Shown: piece after piece, positions 33,781-44,619 of the stretch
Numbering within the stretch: position 1 is the stretch's first letter
Layout: the number at the start of each line of letters is the position of its first letter
NCBI GenBank assembly: GCA_050084515.1
Contig: CM114271.1
Coordinates: 9,176,001-9,240,000, forward strand
Direction of reading: 5' to 3'
Source: Blasia pusilla
Lineage: Eukaryota > Marchantiophyta > Marchantiopsida > Blasiales
DNA length: 64,000 nt
The notes under the pieces: model-generated
The model's input: the letters and a program-made list of their open reading frames with translations, nothing else
Database searches by the model: none
Told to the model about the DNA's origin: nothing
Position numbers and translations under genes: made by a program

Positions 33781-34545
33781 CAAAGAACTCAATGACCCAG
33801 CTTGAGTGCAGCGTTTGGAGTAGGGAGTTTTTTGATGATGAGGCAAAAGATTTCATAGAATAGATCAAATGTACAGTTCCGAGCTTTTTTCGGATGATAT
33901 AAAGGAGATGATTTTTTTTGAACGATGGTGGTGCTTGTAAAAGTTTGCTAAACATTTTTTTTCTTTTTGAATGTGATCGTCTATGAACTCCGCGGACTTC
34001 TATTTTGCAAACCGTCGGATTTCTCCTGCTTGCAAGTTTTCACTTTTTGACGACAGCACCTTTTTACCACTTCCAGGCAACCTGTCGGATTCCGACAAGT
34101 TGCCTGATCGGACTCTTTCCCTGTTGGTCCAACTTAAGAGGTAGTCTGGCGGGCTTCTTCCCTTGGCACCTTCCCCTCAACTCGTAAAGGTAGGCGTAGG
34201 CTTCTTTTCTTCTCTCAGACGTGTTGGATTCCTACTACCTGTGCGATTGCCATAATGGTATTACCGGGGACAATGCACATATTGATACTGGATGGGTGTC
34301 ACATTGCAGAGCGTACAAGATATACTGCCGAGGAAGGCGGTGGGACTCGAATCTGGTAACATGGGACCGTTATGGTGTACCTAGGGGGGGGGCCAAGGCT
34401 CTTAAATTTGCCAACATTTTCGATCCCCGTCTACAATCGGCCAGAGGAGCGACTTGTATCCCAAGACATTCCTTTGGTACTGTCACCGAGGAGAGTTAGG
34501 AGTAAATTTGTAGATGACGAGGCTGAAGAAATCATAGACTAGGTC
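33781..34545 (+). pseudogene. PMT 3' module with conserved terminal exon (M1)
   Basis: A non-coding stretch with palindrome copies (34005-34105) is followed by the terminal exon (34221-34545). This encodes HIDTGWVSHCRAYKIYCRGR and, after a frameshift in a G run near 34385, ends with FVDDEAEEIID and TAG at about 34540. Its role is unknown. Confidence 0.6.
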
Positions 34546-35429
34546 AAATGTACATTTCCGAGGTTCCTTCGGAGGTAATAAAGGACGAGTTTTTTCAACC
34601 CATAATGGTGTTTGTAAAAGTTTGCTCGAATATTTTTTTGGACTTGTGGATTGTGTTCTTTTAGCTACTCATAATTAAAATTCTGCAACCCGTATGATTT
34701 TGACGGGTTACAACTTTTTTCTTTTTGCCCACTGCAAATTTTTTACCATTTCCAGGCAAGTTTTCGGATTCCGACAGGTTGACTGCTTGAGTGATCGGAC
34801 TCTATCCCGGTGAGACCAACTTCTAACGCATTGTGGGGCCCTCTTAACTTTTGGCTCGTTCCCCTACATTCGCCAAACCAGTTGTAGGCTTCTTTTCTTG
34901 TCTAAGATGTGCACGATTCCTACTACCTGTCGGATTGCCATTTTGGATTCCCAACCTGTTAGATCGTCATGGGTGCAGGGTGGAAGAAAATCACTTCTAA
35001 AAATCTTTCCTTTCTTATGGTGATCTGGTGTGTTCACATTTCACAAAGTTGGTCTTGAGCAGACACCATTCATAACCAAGTTATGAATGGTTATGGGGCA
35101 ATTATGGGGCAATTTAGGAGAGGCCATGATGCAGGCAACAATCCCTGCAAAAAGAGAGGTTGGCATCCGGGTGGTCCTCCAACAAAAATACCAAGGGCAC
35201 TGCTTTTCCTTGAGCGAGACAGGGAATGTTAAGAAACTTAGGCTCACATGGAGAGTGATGGAAAAATATTTGTAGTGGTCTTATGATGTCTCCTTTTTTC
35301 TCGCCCCCAGGAAAGAGGAGGTTTTTTTAGGGCCAAATGTGGACCACTAAATACTCTCTTCTAAAGATTTCATGAATTTGAAAGCAACAAAAATTTTCAA
35401 ATATGTCAAAAAGTTTTGAAGAGAGAAGG
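34546..35429 (+). repeat. M1 3' flank with palindromes (second 3' module)
   Basis: Non-coding. It repeats in diverged form the order of the first 3' module: a GTCAAATGTACA stretch, TGTAAAAGTTTGCT, a palindrome pair (34684-34790), then CTTCTTTTCTTGTC before GATTCCTACTACCTG. A conserved part (34980-35340) has no recognised function. Confidence 0.6.
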
Positions 35430-35519
35430 CGGATTTGGCCCTTTTTTTTGAAGAGAGACTCTCCTCTCTTCCTCTCTTCCTCTCCTCTCTTACTCTCTCC
35501 TGCCAGAATACCAGCCCCC
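35430..35519 (-). repeat. Right terminus of M1
   Basis: Read inward on the minus strand: GGGGGCTGGTATTCTGGCAG, then GAGAGAGTAAGAGAGG and GAAGAGAGG repeats. It aligns with the left end from GTAAGAG on but has about 15 extra bases at the tip. Confidence 0.8.
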
Positions 35520-36574
35520 GTAAATTTGTAGATGACGAGGCTGAAGAAATCATAGACTAGGTCAAATGTACATTTCCGAGGTTCCTTAAGAGGTAATAAA
35601 GGAAGAGATTTTTTCAACCCATAATGGTGTTTGTAAAAGTTTGCTGGAATATTTTGTTGGACTTGTGGATTGTGTTCTTTTAGCTACTCAGAATTACAAT
35701 TCTGCAACCCGTATGATTTTGACGGGTTGCAACTTTTTTCTTTTTGCCCACTGCAACTTTTTAACCATTTCCAGGCAAGCTGTCGGATTTCGATAGGTTG
35801 ACTGCTTGAGTGATCGGACTCTTTCCCTTTGAGACCAACTTCTGACGCATTATGGCGGGCTTCTTAACTTTTGGCTCATTCCCCTACATTCGTCAAACCA
35901 GTTGTAGGCTTCTTTTCTTGTCTAAGATGTGCATGATTCCTACTACCTGTCGGATTGCCATTTCGGATTCCCAACCTGTTAGATCGTCGTGGGTGCAGGG
36001 TGGAAGAAAATCACTTCTAAAAATCTTTCCTTTCTTATGGTGAGCTTTCTTACGGGTTGGGAGGGGTGCAGCTTCTCGGTTTCTTAGCCTTAGGATCTGA
36101 TGTGTTCACATTTCACAAAGTTGGTCTTGAGCAGACACCATTCATAACCAACAGAAAGTTGGTTATGGGGCAATTTAGGGGAGGCCATGATGCAGGCAAC
36201 AATCCCTGCAAAAAGAGAGGTTGGCATCGCGGTGGTCCTCCAACAAAAATACCAAGGGCACTGCTTTTTGTTGACCGAGACAGGGAATGTTAAGAAACTT
36301 AGGCTCATATGGAGAGTGATGGAAAAATGTTTGTAGTGGTCTTATGAAATCTCCTTTTTTCTTGCCCCCAGGAAAGAGGAGGTTTTTTTAGGGCCAAATG
36401 TGGACCACTAAATACTCTCTTCTAAAGATTTCTTGAATTTGAAAGCAAATTTCAAATATGTCAAAAAGTTTTGAAGAGAGGAGGCGGATTTGGCCCTTTT
36501 TTTTTGAAGAGAGACTCTCCTCTCTTCCTCTATTCCTCTCCTCTCTTACTCTCTCCTGCCAATTACCAGCCCCC
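35520..36574 (+). other. Rest of M0: PMT 3' flank and right terminus
   Basis: It begins with the second copy of GTAAATTTG and continues TAGATGACGAGGCTG, completing the M0 PMT end cut by M1. It is collinear with 34500-35519, including the palindrome pair at about 35703-35800, and ends in the right terminus (36480-36574). A 25-bp segment absent from M1 is present near 36050-36090. Confidence 0.8.
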
Positions 36575-36810
36575 CAGCCATGGGTTACATGCGAGAGCAG
36601 TCACAATTTTTTGCACCACGAGTGCAACAACGTGGATTTCGAAAGAGTATTGTGATACCACAAGCTTAGGGAGGATACCATGACTCCGTGCCAGAGAGAC
36701 CTGTGCCATCATACACAGCTTAGCAACATCCACTATAGATGATTTGTTGGGCAGGTGATGGAACCCATCACCAATACGATTGCACCCGTTTGCTGAATGG
36801 TGCTCGCGAT
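36575..36810 (+). pseudogene. Scrap of gypsy B-type gag with a decayed zinc knuckle
   Basis: The sequence resembles 56220-56440 of the B gag: AGGGAGGATACCATGACTCCGTGCC-type DNA followed by a knuckle-like CWAGDGTHHQYDC, where B has CWSCGGAHHQRDC. The second cysteine is lost. Frames are broken. Confidence 0.6.
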
Positions 36811-37310
36811 GCATCTCCCTATGCGTCCAACCCTACTATCAACTCTAACCGCCTCCTTCTACACCCTAACCCCTTCTCTCCAATCGCTATTCCTTGTCGT
36901 GGCTATGCTAACCCTGCATATGTGCTTCTTGGGCACGTTGCCCTATGGACGTGGCTCCCTAACCCTTCTCTCAGCTTCCCAGGTACACTCATACCTATCT
37001 GCCACGTACACCTATAACACTTGGTCGAGCTACTACTTCCCTTCATACTTGAGTTGAGCCCGTACGTCCCGGTTCCCGACTTCCCGACTTCCTCTATAGC
37101 CTTCCCTCGATTCAGTACCTACCAGGTACCATCGTACCTAGCCTAATATCTTGGAGTCACACGGGCCCCTACGTGATATTTTCATATAGGCTCGGCTCTC
37201 TCTCTTATGTTCACTATCTACATTCTTCTTTTGTCTTACACTTGCCCAACTTCTTCCGCCCACTCTGCCTCTTCCTTCCAACTCCGATGTTTTCTCAACA
37301 ACATGCATCG
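36811..37310. other. Pyrimidine-rich unassigned DNA
   Basis: CT-rich sequence between the gag scrap and M2. It has no recognised motif and only short frames. Confidence 0.4.
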
Positions 37311-37570
37311 GAGGTGCAGTAAGAGGAGAGGAAGAGAGGAAGAGAGGAGATAGGAGAGAGGAAACTACCTTCAACCCAAAGAGATACTTTTTCTTGAAGA
37401 GAGATTCCTATGATTTGAAGAGAGTTTCCGTTGGGTTGAAGAGAGGAAACTTTTTGTGTGATTGTTTTTGCACTTTTCTTCTCAGTTCTTAAGCACTCCC
37501 ACAGATTTTTTTTCCTCTTCCAAATTTTAGCAACCCATGTGAGTCCGACGACTTGCAATTTGCACAAAAT

Positions 37571-39115
37571 TTAGAAAACTAAAAAAATCAGTGGAATCAT
37601 AAGTGTGGAACCAATCACTTTTTCCATCCAAGGTCTTGGCACTTCTTTGAGGGGCAGAATTGGTTGGTGGATTCCTACTCCTACCTCTGACTCTCTTAAA
37701 ACTACAAGCAACACATAGAATATGTGCTTACAAGGGAAATACCTTTTGCCACTTGTCTCTCTTTGGACAAAGTCATCACATGAACATGTGGGAAAACAAC
37801 AGATGTGCACCACATACACCCCTGTGACACTTGAATTTACAGTGTTGTTCCTGACCCAATACATCCTTCCTATTCCATTGCCACTCAAGACATCTTTTGT
37901 GGCGATGATCTCCATTTTTTCCTCTCGAGCTTATGCAATTCGCTTTGCTCTCTCCACCGTTGGCCTACACATTTTGTTTCTCTTCACCCCATTTCTAGAC
38001 TCAAACAGAAATAGTGGATTGAGATCATCCACCTTCTACGGGTACATGTTGACGTCAATCTTGGGTTGAATATGAAATGCGAAGGTCTCTGTAATGCAAA
38101 CATGCTCTAAACTTCCTCCATCTACGAGTCTGAAACCGGCACTTGTAAGATTTTCCACTTCGTCTTGAGTGCAGTTTGTACCTGCGGCGATGGGCTAAAT
38201 CGTGGGGGTATTCCCCGGAGCTCCAATGGCAGCCGTATAAGACTTCCGGAAAGCCCAAGATTCATTTGGGCAAAAGAAGTACTTCAATTGATCCCCGGTC
38301 CTTGTGAAACGATCAAAGGTTTTGAGTCCCCAAAACCTAGGCAGTGGTCGTCCAGTCCTTGTACAGTTCTTATTTAGGAAAGTGCCGCATGCTCTCCTAA
38401 TGCCATCAGATCCTGCCCTGAAGGTGGGTCCACGTCCAGGGTTGCTCCGAGATATATGCTTCCGTTTCAGGTTGCAATCCACCTCCATGATCGGAATCCC
38501 ATATTGTTGAACCACCCCAGCGACCGGATATTGCGAACTTCCAGCAACGGAGGGCTTTTGAAATAAAACATTCACTGATATTGGAGAAGTTACTCCATCA
38601 CGGATTTGGAAGCAATCCGAGGTCCGCGAATACTTGGGCGGCATAATTTCTTCATCCAAATCAATCACCGGATTCATTCCTTGATGATGCCTCTTCACCT
38701 GCCTGAAGTCAAGATACTTATCTGGTCTCCACGAGTCTCGCTCGGACTGCTCTACCACCATCTGTATGGGACGTCTAGAAATGCACCCACAAATATCCCC
38801 ACCAATGTGTATGTCTTGCTCGAGGGGAGTTCTTGCTACGCATCGGTTGAAGGCTTCCAAATAGAGTTTCTCATCACCACATCTCACAGCCACCCTGACA
38901 TAGAGCTCGTAGATTGAAGGTCCCCTTCCTTTTGTTAGGCCTTTTGTGAGGAAGATATGGGATGTTGCAGACTGTAGCATTGCTTTTGCCTGGTCTTATT
39001 GGCATGCCTCCACAAGTGAAATTCTTTCGCATGCTTGTGACGACCTCCAGGAGGAATGAACACTTACTGCTCCACTTGTGTTGGGCCAGAGGGCATTTTC
39101 ATGAATGTTCAATCC
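37571..39115 (-). pseudogene. M2 transposase, C-terminal exon
   Basis: The minus-strand frame 38980-38195 gives 261 residues from the IFLTKGLTKGRGPSIYELYV block to NESWAFRKSYTAAIG. The frame 37915-37571 carries the SWIM finger (CSCDDF...FPCKHIFYV). A stop at about 38195 (GGCTAAATCG, where M1 has GGCCAAATCG) and a frame change interrupt the exon. The extreme C-terminus differs: KEVPRPWMEK joins flanking DNA, so the KPL end is deleted. Confidence 0.75.
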
Positions 39116-39932
39116 CTACAACGACCCCAATGTGAGAAAGGAACGAAAATAGCTCAGAAGTCAAAGAAATAAGCTTCATGTCGGAACCATACGGGTTGCA
39201 AGGCCGAGGCATCCCATGAACAACTCTGCGACCTGTCGATTCCTGACGTGTTGCAACACCCAGGAACCACCTAGTGCAACCCGTCTGATTCTGATGGGTT
39301 GCAAGTAAATTTGGCCATGCGACTTGCAATCCGTCCTTTTCGGACAGGTTGCACACTCAGGCAACCCGTCGGTTATGTTGGATTCTCAACATCCACTCCT
39401 GTGAGCACAATTAATCTGATCGGCCCCCTTGTATGAGGAGAAGCCTAGATTGATGGTTCCGACTTAGACGTCGAAGGAGTCATAGTAATATGACGTAGGT
39501 GGTTTACGGAGCAGCGTTACTAAGTTTATCTAACCCTATATTGCATCAAGGTGCGGGGCAACCTGATTCAATATAGGTAAAATAGGTAAAAACCCTAGTT
39601 TTCCCGAGTAGTCAAATAGTCGAGGAGCGCGTAGCGCATTCTCGTATGTCGAGTTATCTCCCAGTTCAGGTTCCATCAAAGCTCTTCTGTGAGCGCACGG
39701 ACGGACTAGACTACTTTGTATCTCTAAGTTTTGTAAAGATTTCAGTGATTTCGTCACTTTCTGTTTTTTCATAGGTTAGCGACGGATTGAACACTCAGGC
39801 AACTTATAGCATCCGACAAGTTGGTTGGTTTTTCGGTTTAAAATACCTATAGTGCCCACGCTTCTCAACTTTAGTTGCAACTCTTCAAAACAATTTCAGC
39901 GTGAGCTGGACGAGACAAATTAGTGAACTCAC
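39116..39932 (-). repeat. Transposase intron of M2 with palindromes and an insertion
   Basis: The intron runs from the donor GTGAGT (39932-39927) to the acceptor GTTGTAG. Palindrome remnants lie at 39178-39375 and 39779-39830. A 398-bp element (39376-39773) interrupts one palindrome. Confidence 0.7.
39376..39773. mobile_element. 398-bp insertion, solo-LTR-like
   Basis: The insertion is flanked by the direct repeat GGTTA (39371-39375 and 39774-39778). Removing it restores a palindrome-like intron sequence. It begins TGTTGGATTCTCAACATCC, like a copia-type LTR start, but ends CATA rather than CA. There is no coding potential. A solo LTR or a non-autonomous element are both possible. Confidence 0.6.
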
Positions 39933-40511
39933 CTCCCGCATGAAGTTTCCCCATTATCTCATTCGCATAGTCCACCAACTCAGCCAATAGCATAACTCTT
40001 TGTACTTCCCCTCAATCGCATGTTTCCTCCACCACCCATGAAGTTCTTCTTGGCATTCCATGGCCTGTTTCAAGGTTTTGTTGTCCTTGTAGCGTTGGAG
40101 TAGACTGACATGCTCTGTCAACTTATTCTCCTTGATGCAAGATTTGGTGTACCGGGTCACAGACTGTTGCCAATGAAAAGCATCCGAACTTTCCCTCTCC
40201 GGTTGAATCTCTCCACCCCAGAACACTTCCCTCATAGCAATCCACCCAGGTTGTGCATTATCCGCCATGAACCCATAAATTTCCAGAGGTGGCCTTTTGT
40301 TTTCCTTCACCACCTCCAATAAGAGTAACCAACACATCTTCAAACTGCCAACGTCTTCTGCTTTTACTTCACAGAAAAATATAGTTTTGAGTCCCTTCTC
40401 CACATGGTCATAAACGTTAGCATCCATTGTCAACCATCTGTTCAGCACTCTGTAGCAAATATCAAAGCTTACCCAACTGCCGTAAAGATCTTCCCCTTCC
40501 CTCATTCAATC
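39933..40511 (-). pseudogene. M2 transposase core, cut by M3
   Basis: The minus-strand frame 40505-39954 runs from GEDLYGSWVSFDICYRVLNR through EIYGFMADNAQPGWIAMREV and DAFHWQQSVTRYTKSC to the intron. It is uninterrupted for 183 residues. The upstream part is separated by M3 and lies inverted at 47032-47560. Confidence 0.8.
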
Positions 40512-40520
40512 TATAAGATC
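40512..40520 (+). repeat. Target site duplication of M3 (left copy)
   Basis: TATAAGATC lies next to the M3 left end. Its reverse complement GATCTTATA stands at 47552-47560, next to the M3 right end, because that side has been inverted. Confidence 0.85.
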
Positions 40521-40939
40521 GAGGAGCGGTAAGAGGAGAGGAAGACAGGAAGACAGGTGAGAGGAGAGAGGAAGAGAGGAGAGAGAGGAAACTAGGGTCA
40601 ACCGAAATAGATACTCTTTTTTGAAGAGAGTTTCCGTTGGGTTGAAGAGAGGAAAATTTTTGTTTGAAATTTTTTGCACTTTTTTGTTCATATATTAAGC
40701 AATCCCACAGTTTGTTTTCCTCTTCCATATTTTGGCAACCCCTCTGAGTCCGACAAGTTGCAAATTGCACAAAATTTAGAAAACTGAAAAATCAGTGGAA
40801 TCATAAGTGTGGAACCAATCACTTTTTCCATCCAAGGTCTTGAAATAATCTTTCATTTGCCCGGGGCTGAATACAGTTCAAGCTCGAAGTGAAGGTTGAG
40901 AAAAAACTAAAAGGACAATCTAAAACCTCCTTTGCATCC

Positions 40940-41471
40940 TCAAAGTGGTTTGTTTAAAATACTTTGGGACGGGTCCGGGGTCCTCGAATACCTGGGCGGT
41001 GTAATTTCCTCATCTAAATCAATCATCGGATTCGTTCCTCGATGCTGCCTCTTCACCTGCCTGAAGTCAAGATACTTATCTGGTCTCCTCGAGTCTCGTT
41101 CGGACTGCTCTACCACCATCTGTATGGGACGTCTTGAAACCCGCCCACGAATATCCCCACCTATGTGTACGTCTTGCTCGAGTGGAGTTCGAGCTACGAC
41201 CGGTTGAAGGCCCGACATACAATTTTTCATCACGAGATCTCACGGCCCATACGACATAGAGCTCGTAGATCGACGGCCCCTTTCCTTTTGTTATGCCTTT
41301 TGTGAGAAAGATATGGGATGCTGCAGACTGTAGCATTGCTCTTGCTTGGTCTTGTTGGCATGCCTCCACAAGTGAAATTCGTTGGCATGCTTGTGACGAC
41401 CTCCAAGAGGAATGAACACTTTCTGCTCCACTTGTGTTGGGGTAGAGGGCATTTTCATGAACGTTCAATCC
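40940..41471 (-). pseudogene. M3 transposase C-terminal exon, SWIM finger deleted
   Basis: The exon starts with GLNVHENALYPNT (41471 downward). At about 40975 the EEITPPRYSRTPDPSQ linker is joined in frame to SILNKPL and the stop. About 1 kb encoding the middle of the exon and the SWIM finger is gone. A frameshift lies near 41200. The protein would end without its C-terminal finger. Confidence 0.75.
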
Positions 41472-41979
41472 CTGCAACAGCGGAAATGTTAGAAGGGAAC
41501 GAAAATAACTCATGAGTCAAAGAAATAAGCGACCTGTCGGAACCAGACGGGTTGCAGGCCCGAGGCATCCCATGAACGACTCTACGACCCGTCGGGTCCC
41601 GACGTGTTGTAACCTTAAACCCACCTATTGCAACCTGTCGGAACCCGACGGGTTGCAAGGCTGAGGCATCCCATGAACGACTCTGTGACCCGTCGGGTCC
41701 CGACAGGTTGCACACTTGGGTTGCACCAAACATCTAGATGCAACCCGTGGGTTTCCGTCGGGTTGCATCCTTGGGAAACCCGTCGGTTTCCCTCGGGTTG
41801 CACACTCGGGCAACCCGTCGGTTTCCGTCGCGTTGCACACTCGGGCAACCCGTCGCATCCGACAGCTTGCTTGGTTTTTTGGGTTTGAAATCCATATAGT
41901 TCCCACGCTTCTCACCCTGAGCTACAACTTTACAAACAATTCTCAGCGTGAGCTTGACAAGACAAAATAGTGAACTCAC
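41472..41979 (-). repeat. Transposase intron with palindromes (M3)
   Basis: A 508-bp intron with GTGAGT donor at 41979-41974. Palindrome copies lie at 41535-41865, nearly identical in layout to M1 (26459-26966). Confidence 0.8.
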
Positions 41980-43986
41980 TTGCCACATGAAGTTTCCCCA
42001 TTGTCTCATACGTACAGTCCACCACCTCAACCAAGAGCACAACTCTTTGTACTTCCCCTCAATCGCATGCTTCCTCCACCACCCATGAAGTTCTTCCTGG
42101 CATTCCATGGCCTGCTTCAAGGTTTTGCTGTCCTTGCAGCGTTGGAGTAGAGTGACATGCTCTGTCCTCTTATTCTCCTTGATGCAAGATTTGGTGTAGA
42201 GGGTCACAGACTGTTGCCAATGGAAAGCATCCAACCTTTCCCTCTCCGATTGAACCTCTCCACCCCAGAACACTTCCCGGATAGCAATCCACCCAGGTTG
42301 TGCATTGTCCGCCATGAACCCATAAATTTCCGGAGGTGGCCTTTTGTTTTCCTTCACCACCTCCAATAAGAGTAACCAGCACATCTTCAAACTGCCAACG
42401 TCTTCTACCTTTACTTCACAGACAAATATAGTTTTGAGTCCCTTCTCCACATGGTCATAAACGTGAGCACCCATTGACAACCATCCATTCAGCACTCTGT
42501 AGCAAATATCAAAGCTTACCCAACTCCCGCAAAGATCTTCCCCTTCCCTTATTCGATCTATAAGATCGAGGCCACTCGACGGACCTGTGGTTGACATTTT
42601 GAAGACATAGGCCCTGGATCCCTCGCCTCCTTGGCCCATGAACTGCCATCTCTGAATGAATGGAAATCTGGAGTTGGCCTTGATTCTGGCGATGGCATCC
42701 ATTTCGGCCGTCTTTCCATCCGAACTCGATCGACGCAAACAAATTCGGAAGCATTTAGGATCAACGAGAAATGCGAGATTTTCCCAGAGTTGTTTCTCCT
42801 CAACCGCCGTGATCTCGCCCTCTCCAGGGATTCCAAGAAATTGTTTACAAATTTGTGATGCCGTTGTGAGCTTGATCACTCCGGGCTTTGAACCCGGAGA
42901 GTTTCTGTAGACCTCGGCTACTTTCTTCGCCACATCCTCCTTGATGTGTCTTTGAATTGCATCCATCACAGGATGAGTGCGGGAGCCAACATGGACAACC
43001 AGCCTTGTATACTCTGACGTGGAGCCCAAGTCGTGGACAATGAAAAATATGTATGCAGGACACGCTCCAACGCAGAAGGGCGATGCCTGACAATGAGGAC
43101 ATCGATGGCCTCCCGGCGGTATGGTGGCACCGACCTCGTATGGAGTTTCTGCATTCTTGGGAGGGAATTGCGACGTATTGACTCGCCCGTTGCGCTCTAG
43201 ATACGGGCATGCTGGACTTCTACACTCCAAGGCTCCCATGCATTGGCAGCGAGAGACAATCCAAGGACCATCTGGAATTGAAGCACTGGTCAGTTGAAGC
43301 CTGCACCATCGATGACAATCAGATTTTCTGTCCATACCCTCTAGGCGTCCTCCATCCTTCTTTTGAGCAGGAGCAGCAAGTGGAGGCAACTCAAAAATGC
43401 AATTACCATCGTACGTGGGCGGCAGCTCATCGACAAGAATGTGGTTGAACATTTTCAAGGGCAGAGACGAAAGCAAACTATTGCTTGATACTCGCAAGAG
43501 GAACGAGTAGGCGGACAGAGGGCCCAATTGGTGTCCGACAGATCCACTGAGGTTGATAACATCCAAAATCTCTTCAGGAAAAAAAAAATTGTTACGAGCG
43601 TGCGAAGTTGGAGTCGAAGCCGGATCTGCAGAGCTTGGAGTTGCAAACGTAGAGCTCGGAGCACTAGGAAATTCTAGACCGTCTACTTGGGAAAACAGAT
43701 TTAATTCAGGGGGCCATAAACTCTGTATTGACCATTTGCTAGAGGTAGGAGATTCCATACTTTACGGTCTGAGGTCACTGGCTGGACCGTCTCACCTACT
43801 ATGTCTTCCGTACCGTCCACCCTAACATCTTTGGATACAAAGATGGTTCCAATTTGAAGAAGAAATCGAATAGACAGAAAATTTTCATCCACTGCTATGA
43901 AAGACTCACGAGCTTGGGGTCGAATGATTTCTGATTGAGGAAGGGTTGCCAGATGACTACCACAAGTGAGCTTAACATAATTATCC
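41980..43986 (-). CDS. M3 MULE-like transposase, N-terminal and core exon (longest copy)
   Basis: The first 95 residues start with MDNYVKLTCGSHLATL near 43986. A frame of 674 residues (43758-41734) covers the rest, its last part reading through into the intron. In order: a Ser/Thr/Pro stretch; a Cys/His-rich domain like WRKY/GCM1 fingers (QCMGALECRSPACPYLER, HRCPHCQASPFCVGAC, HVGSRTHPV); the RFPFIQRWQFMGQGG region; the MULE-like core with MADNAQPGWIAIREVFWGG and DAFHWQQSV; and a Trp-rich GWWRKHAIEGKYKELCSWL. The join between the two frames near 43720 may be a short intron or a frameshift. The family call rests on domain order, the SWIM finger of sister copies and the 9-bp target duplications. 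Confidence 0.75.
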
Positions 43987-44619
43987 ATTCCAAGAAGATT
44001 CCAACGGGAGGAGACTGAGAATGAGAATGAGAATGAGAATATTTAATTTATAGTGAATAGGAAATGACATCTGGCGATGATTTTCTCGACAAGATGAATT
44101 CGGTGGGTGACATTGTCTAACACAATGGATCCAATTCTGTAACACATTCTATTCTGTTGCAATATGTTATCGGATTTGGGAAGCAGAGGGTTGCGCATCA
44201 CACTTGGAACCCGTCGGAGTCCTGGTAACTCAAAATTACCCGGCTAACTGGAAAGGTCGCAACCCGTCGGCATCGGACGGGTTGCACGCTTCTGCTAAAC
44301 ATTGTCGAAGCGAACAACCCGTAGCTCTCCGACGAGTTGCTCGGATACCGCTCCTTCTTGCCCAAAGATGCCGGAGGCGTGCAAACCCTCTGTTCCCGAT
44401 GAGTTCCACGGGTGCCTCGCCTTTTAGCCCAAAGACGACAAGGCGTGCAACCCGTCGCCCTCCAATGGGTTGCGCAAGGGCCTCGCCTTGTGGTGCAGCC
44501 AGCAAGACTCAGACGACTTGCACGGGAAGGCCTCGTTCTTAACCCTTGATGAGGGAAGCGTGCAACCCAACGGTCTCCGACGGATTACCCAAGATACGTC
44601 CCGTTCCCGTCCCAAACAT

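Larger units (their letters stand above)
24532..35519. mobile_element. MULE-like element M1 with both ends (10988 bp)
   Basis: M1 is bounded by the 9-bp duplication GTAAATTTG. Its left end reads GAGGTGCGGTAAGA; its right end, read inward, is GGGGGCTGGTATTCTGGCAG followed by GAGAGAGTAAGAG. Both continue into GAGGAAGAGAGG repeats. It contains the minus-strand transposase (28979-24956), a divergent promoter region, and the plus-strand PMT gene (30224 to about 34545). The nested position inside PMT of M0 proves that transposase and PMT move as one unit. The element is defective: transposase frameshifts, no ParB-like exon, and a mutated splice donor. Confidence 0.85.
16560..36574. mobile_element. 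MULE-like element M0 (interrupted by M1)
   Basis: The left end is GAGGAGCGGTAAGAG at 16560 and the right end is ...CCAGCCCCC at about 36574, matching the ends of M1. Inside are a minus-strand transposase remnant and a plus-strand PMT gene. A deletion at about 19780 removes the transposase N-terminus, the shared promoter and the PMT 5' exons. M1 is inserted in the 3' part of PMT at 24531/35520. No target duplication links the two ends (GCTCTAGCT on the left, AGCCATGGG on the right), so one flank has been altered. Confidence 0.7.
37311..40511. mobile_element. MULE-like element M2, left part
   Basis: The left end GAGGTGCAGTAAGAG is at 37311, with flank CATGCATCG. It contains the transposase gene down to the core. 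M3 is inserted at 40511-40520. The transposase N-terminus reappears inverted at 47032-47560. The right end is not in the window. Confidence 0.75.

Noticed and set aside
34500-36574. Simple tandem duplication of the PMT 3' end
   Set aside because: The two copies are explained by M1 inserting into M0: the second starts exactly at the duplicated target GTAAATTTG.
41734-43758. Taking the whole 674-residue frame as one protein
   Set aside because: The last ~80 codons read into the palindrome-filled intron. The GTGAGT donor at 41979 and the continuing exon at 41471 show that the coding part ends earlier.
41980-43986. KDZ (Kyakuja-Dileera-Zisupton) transposase
   Set aside because: The Cys-rich region first suggested KDZ-associated modules, but the C-terminal SWIM finger, the MADN/FHW core and the 9-bp duplications fit a MULE-like element better.
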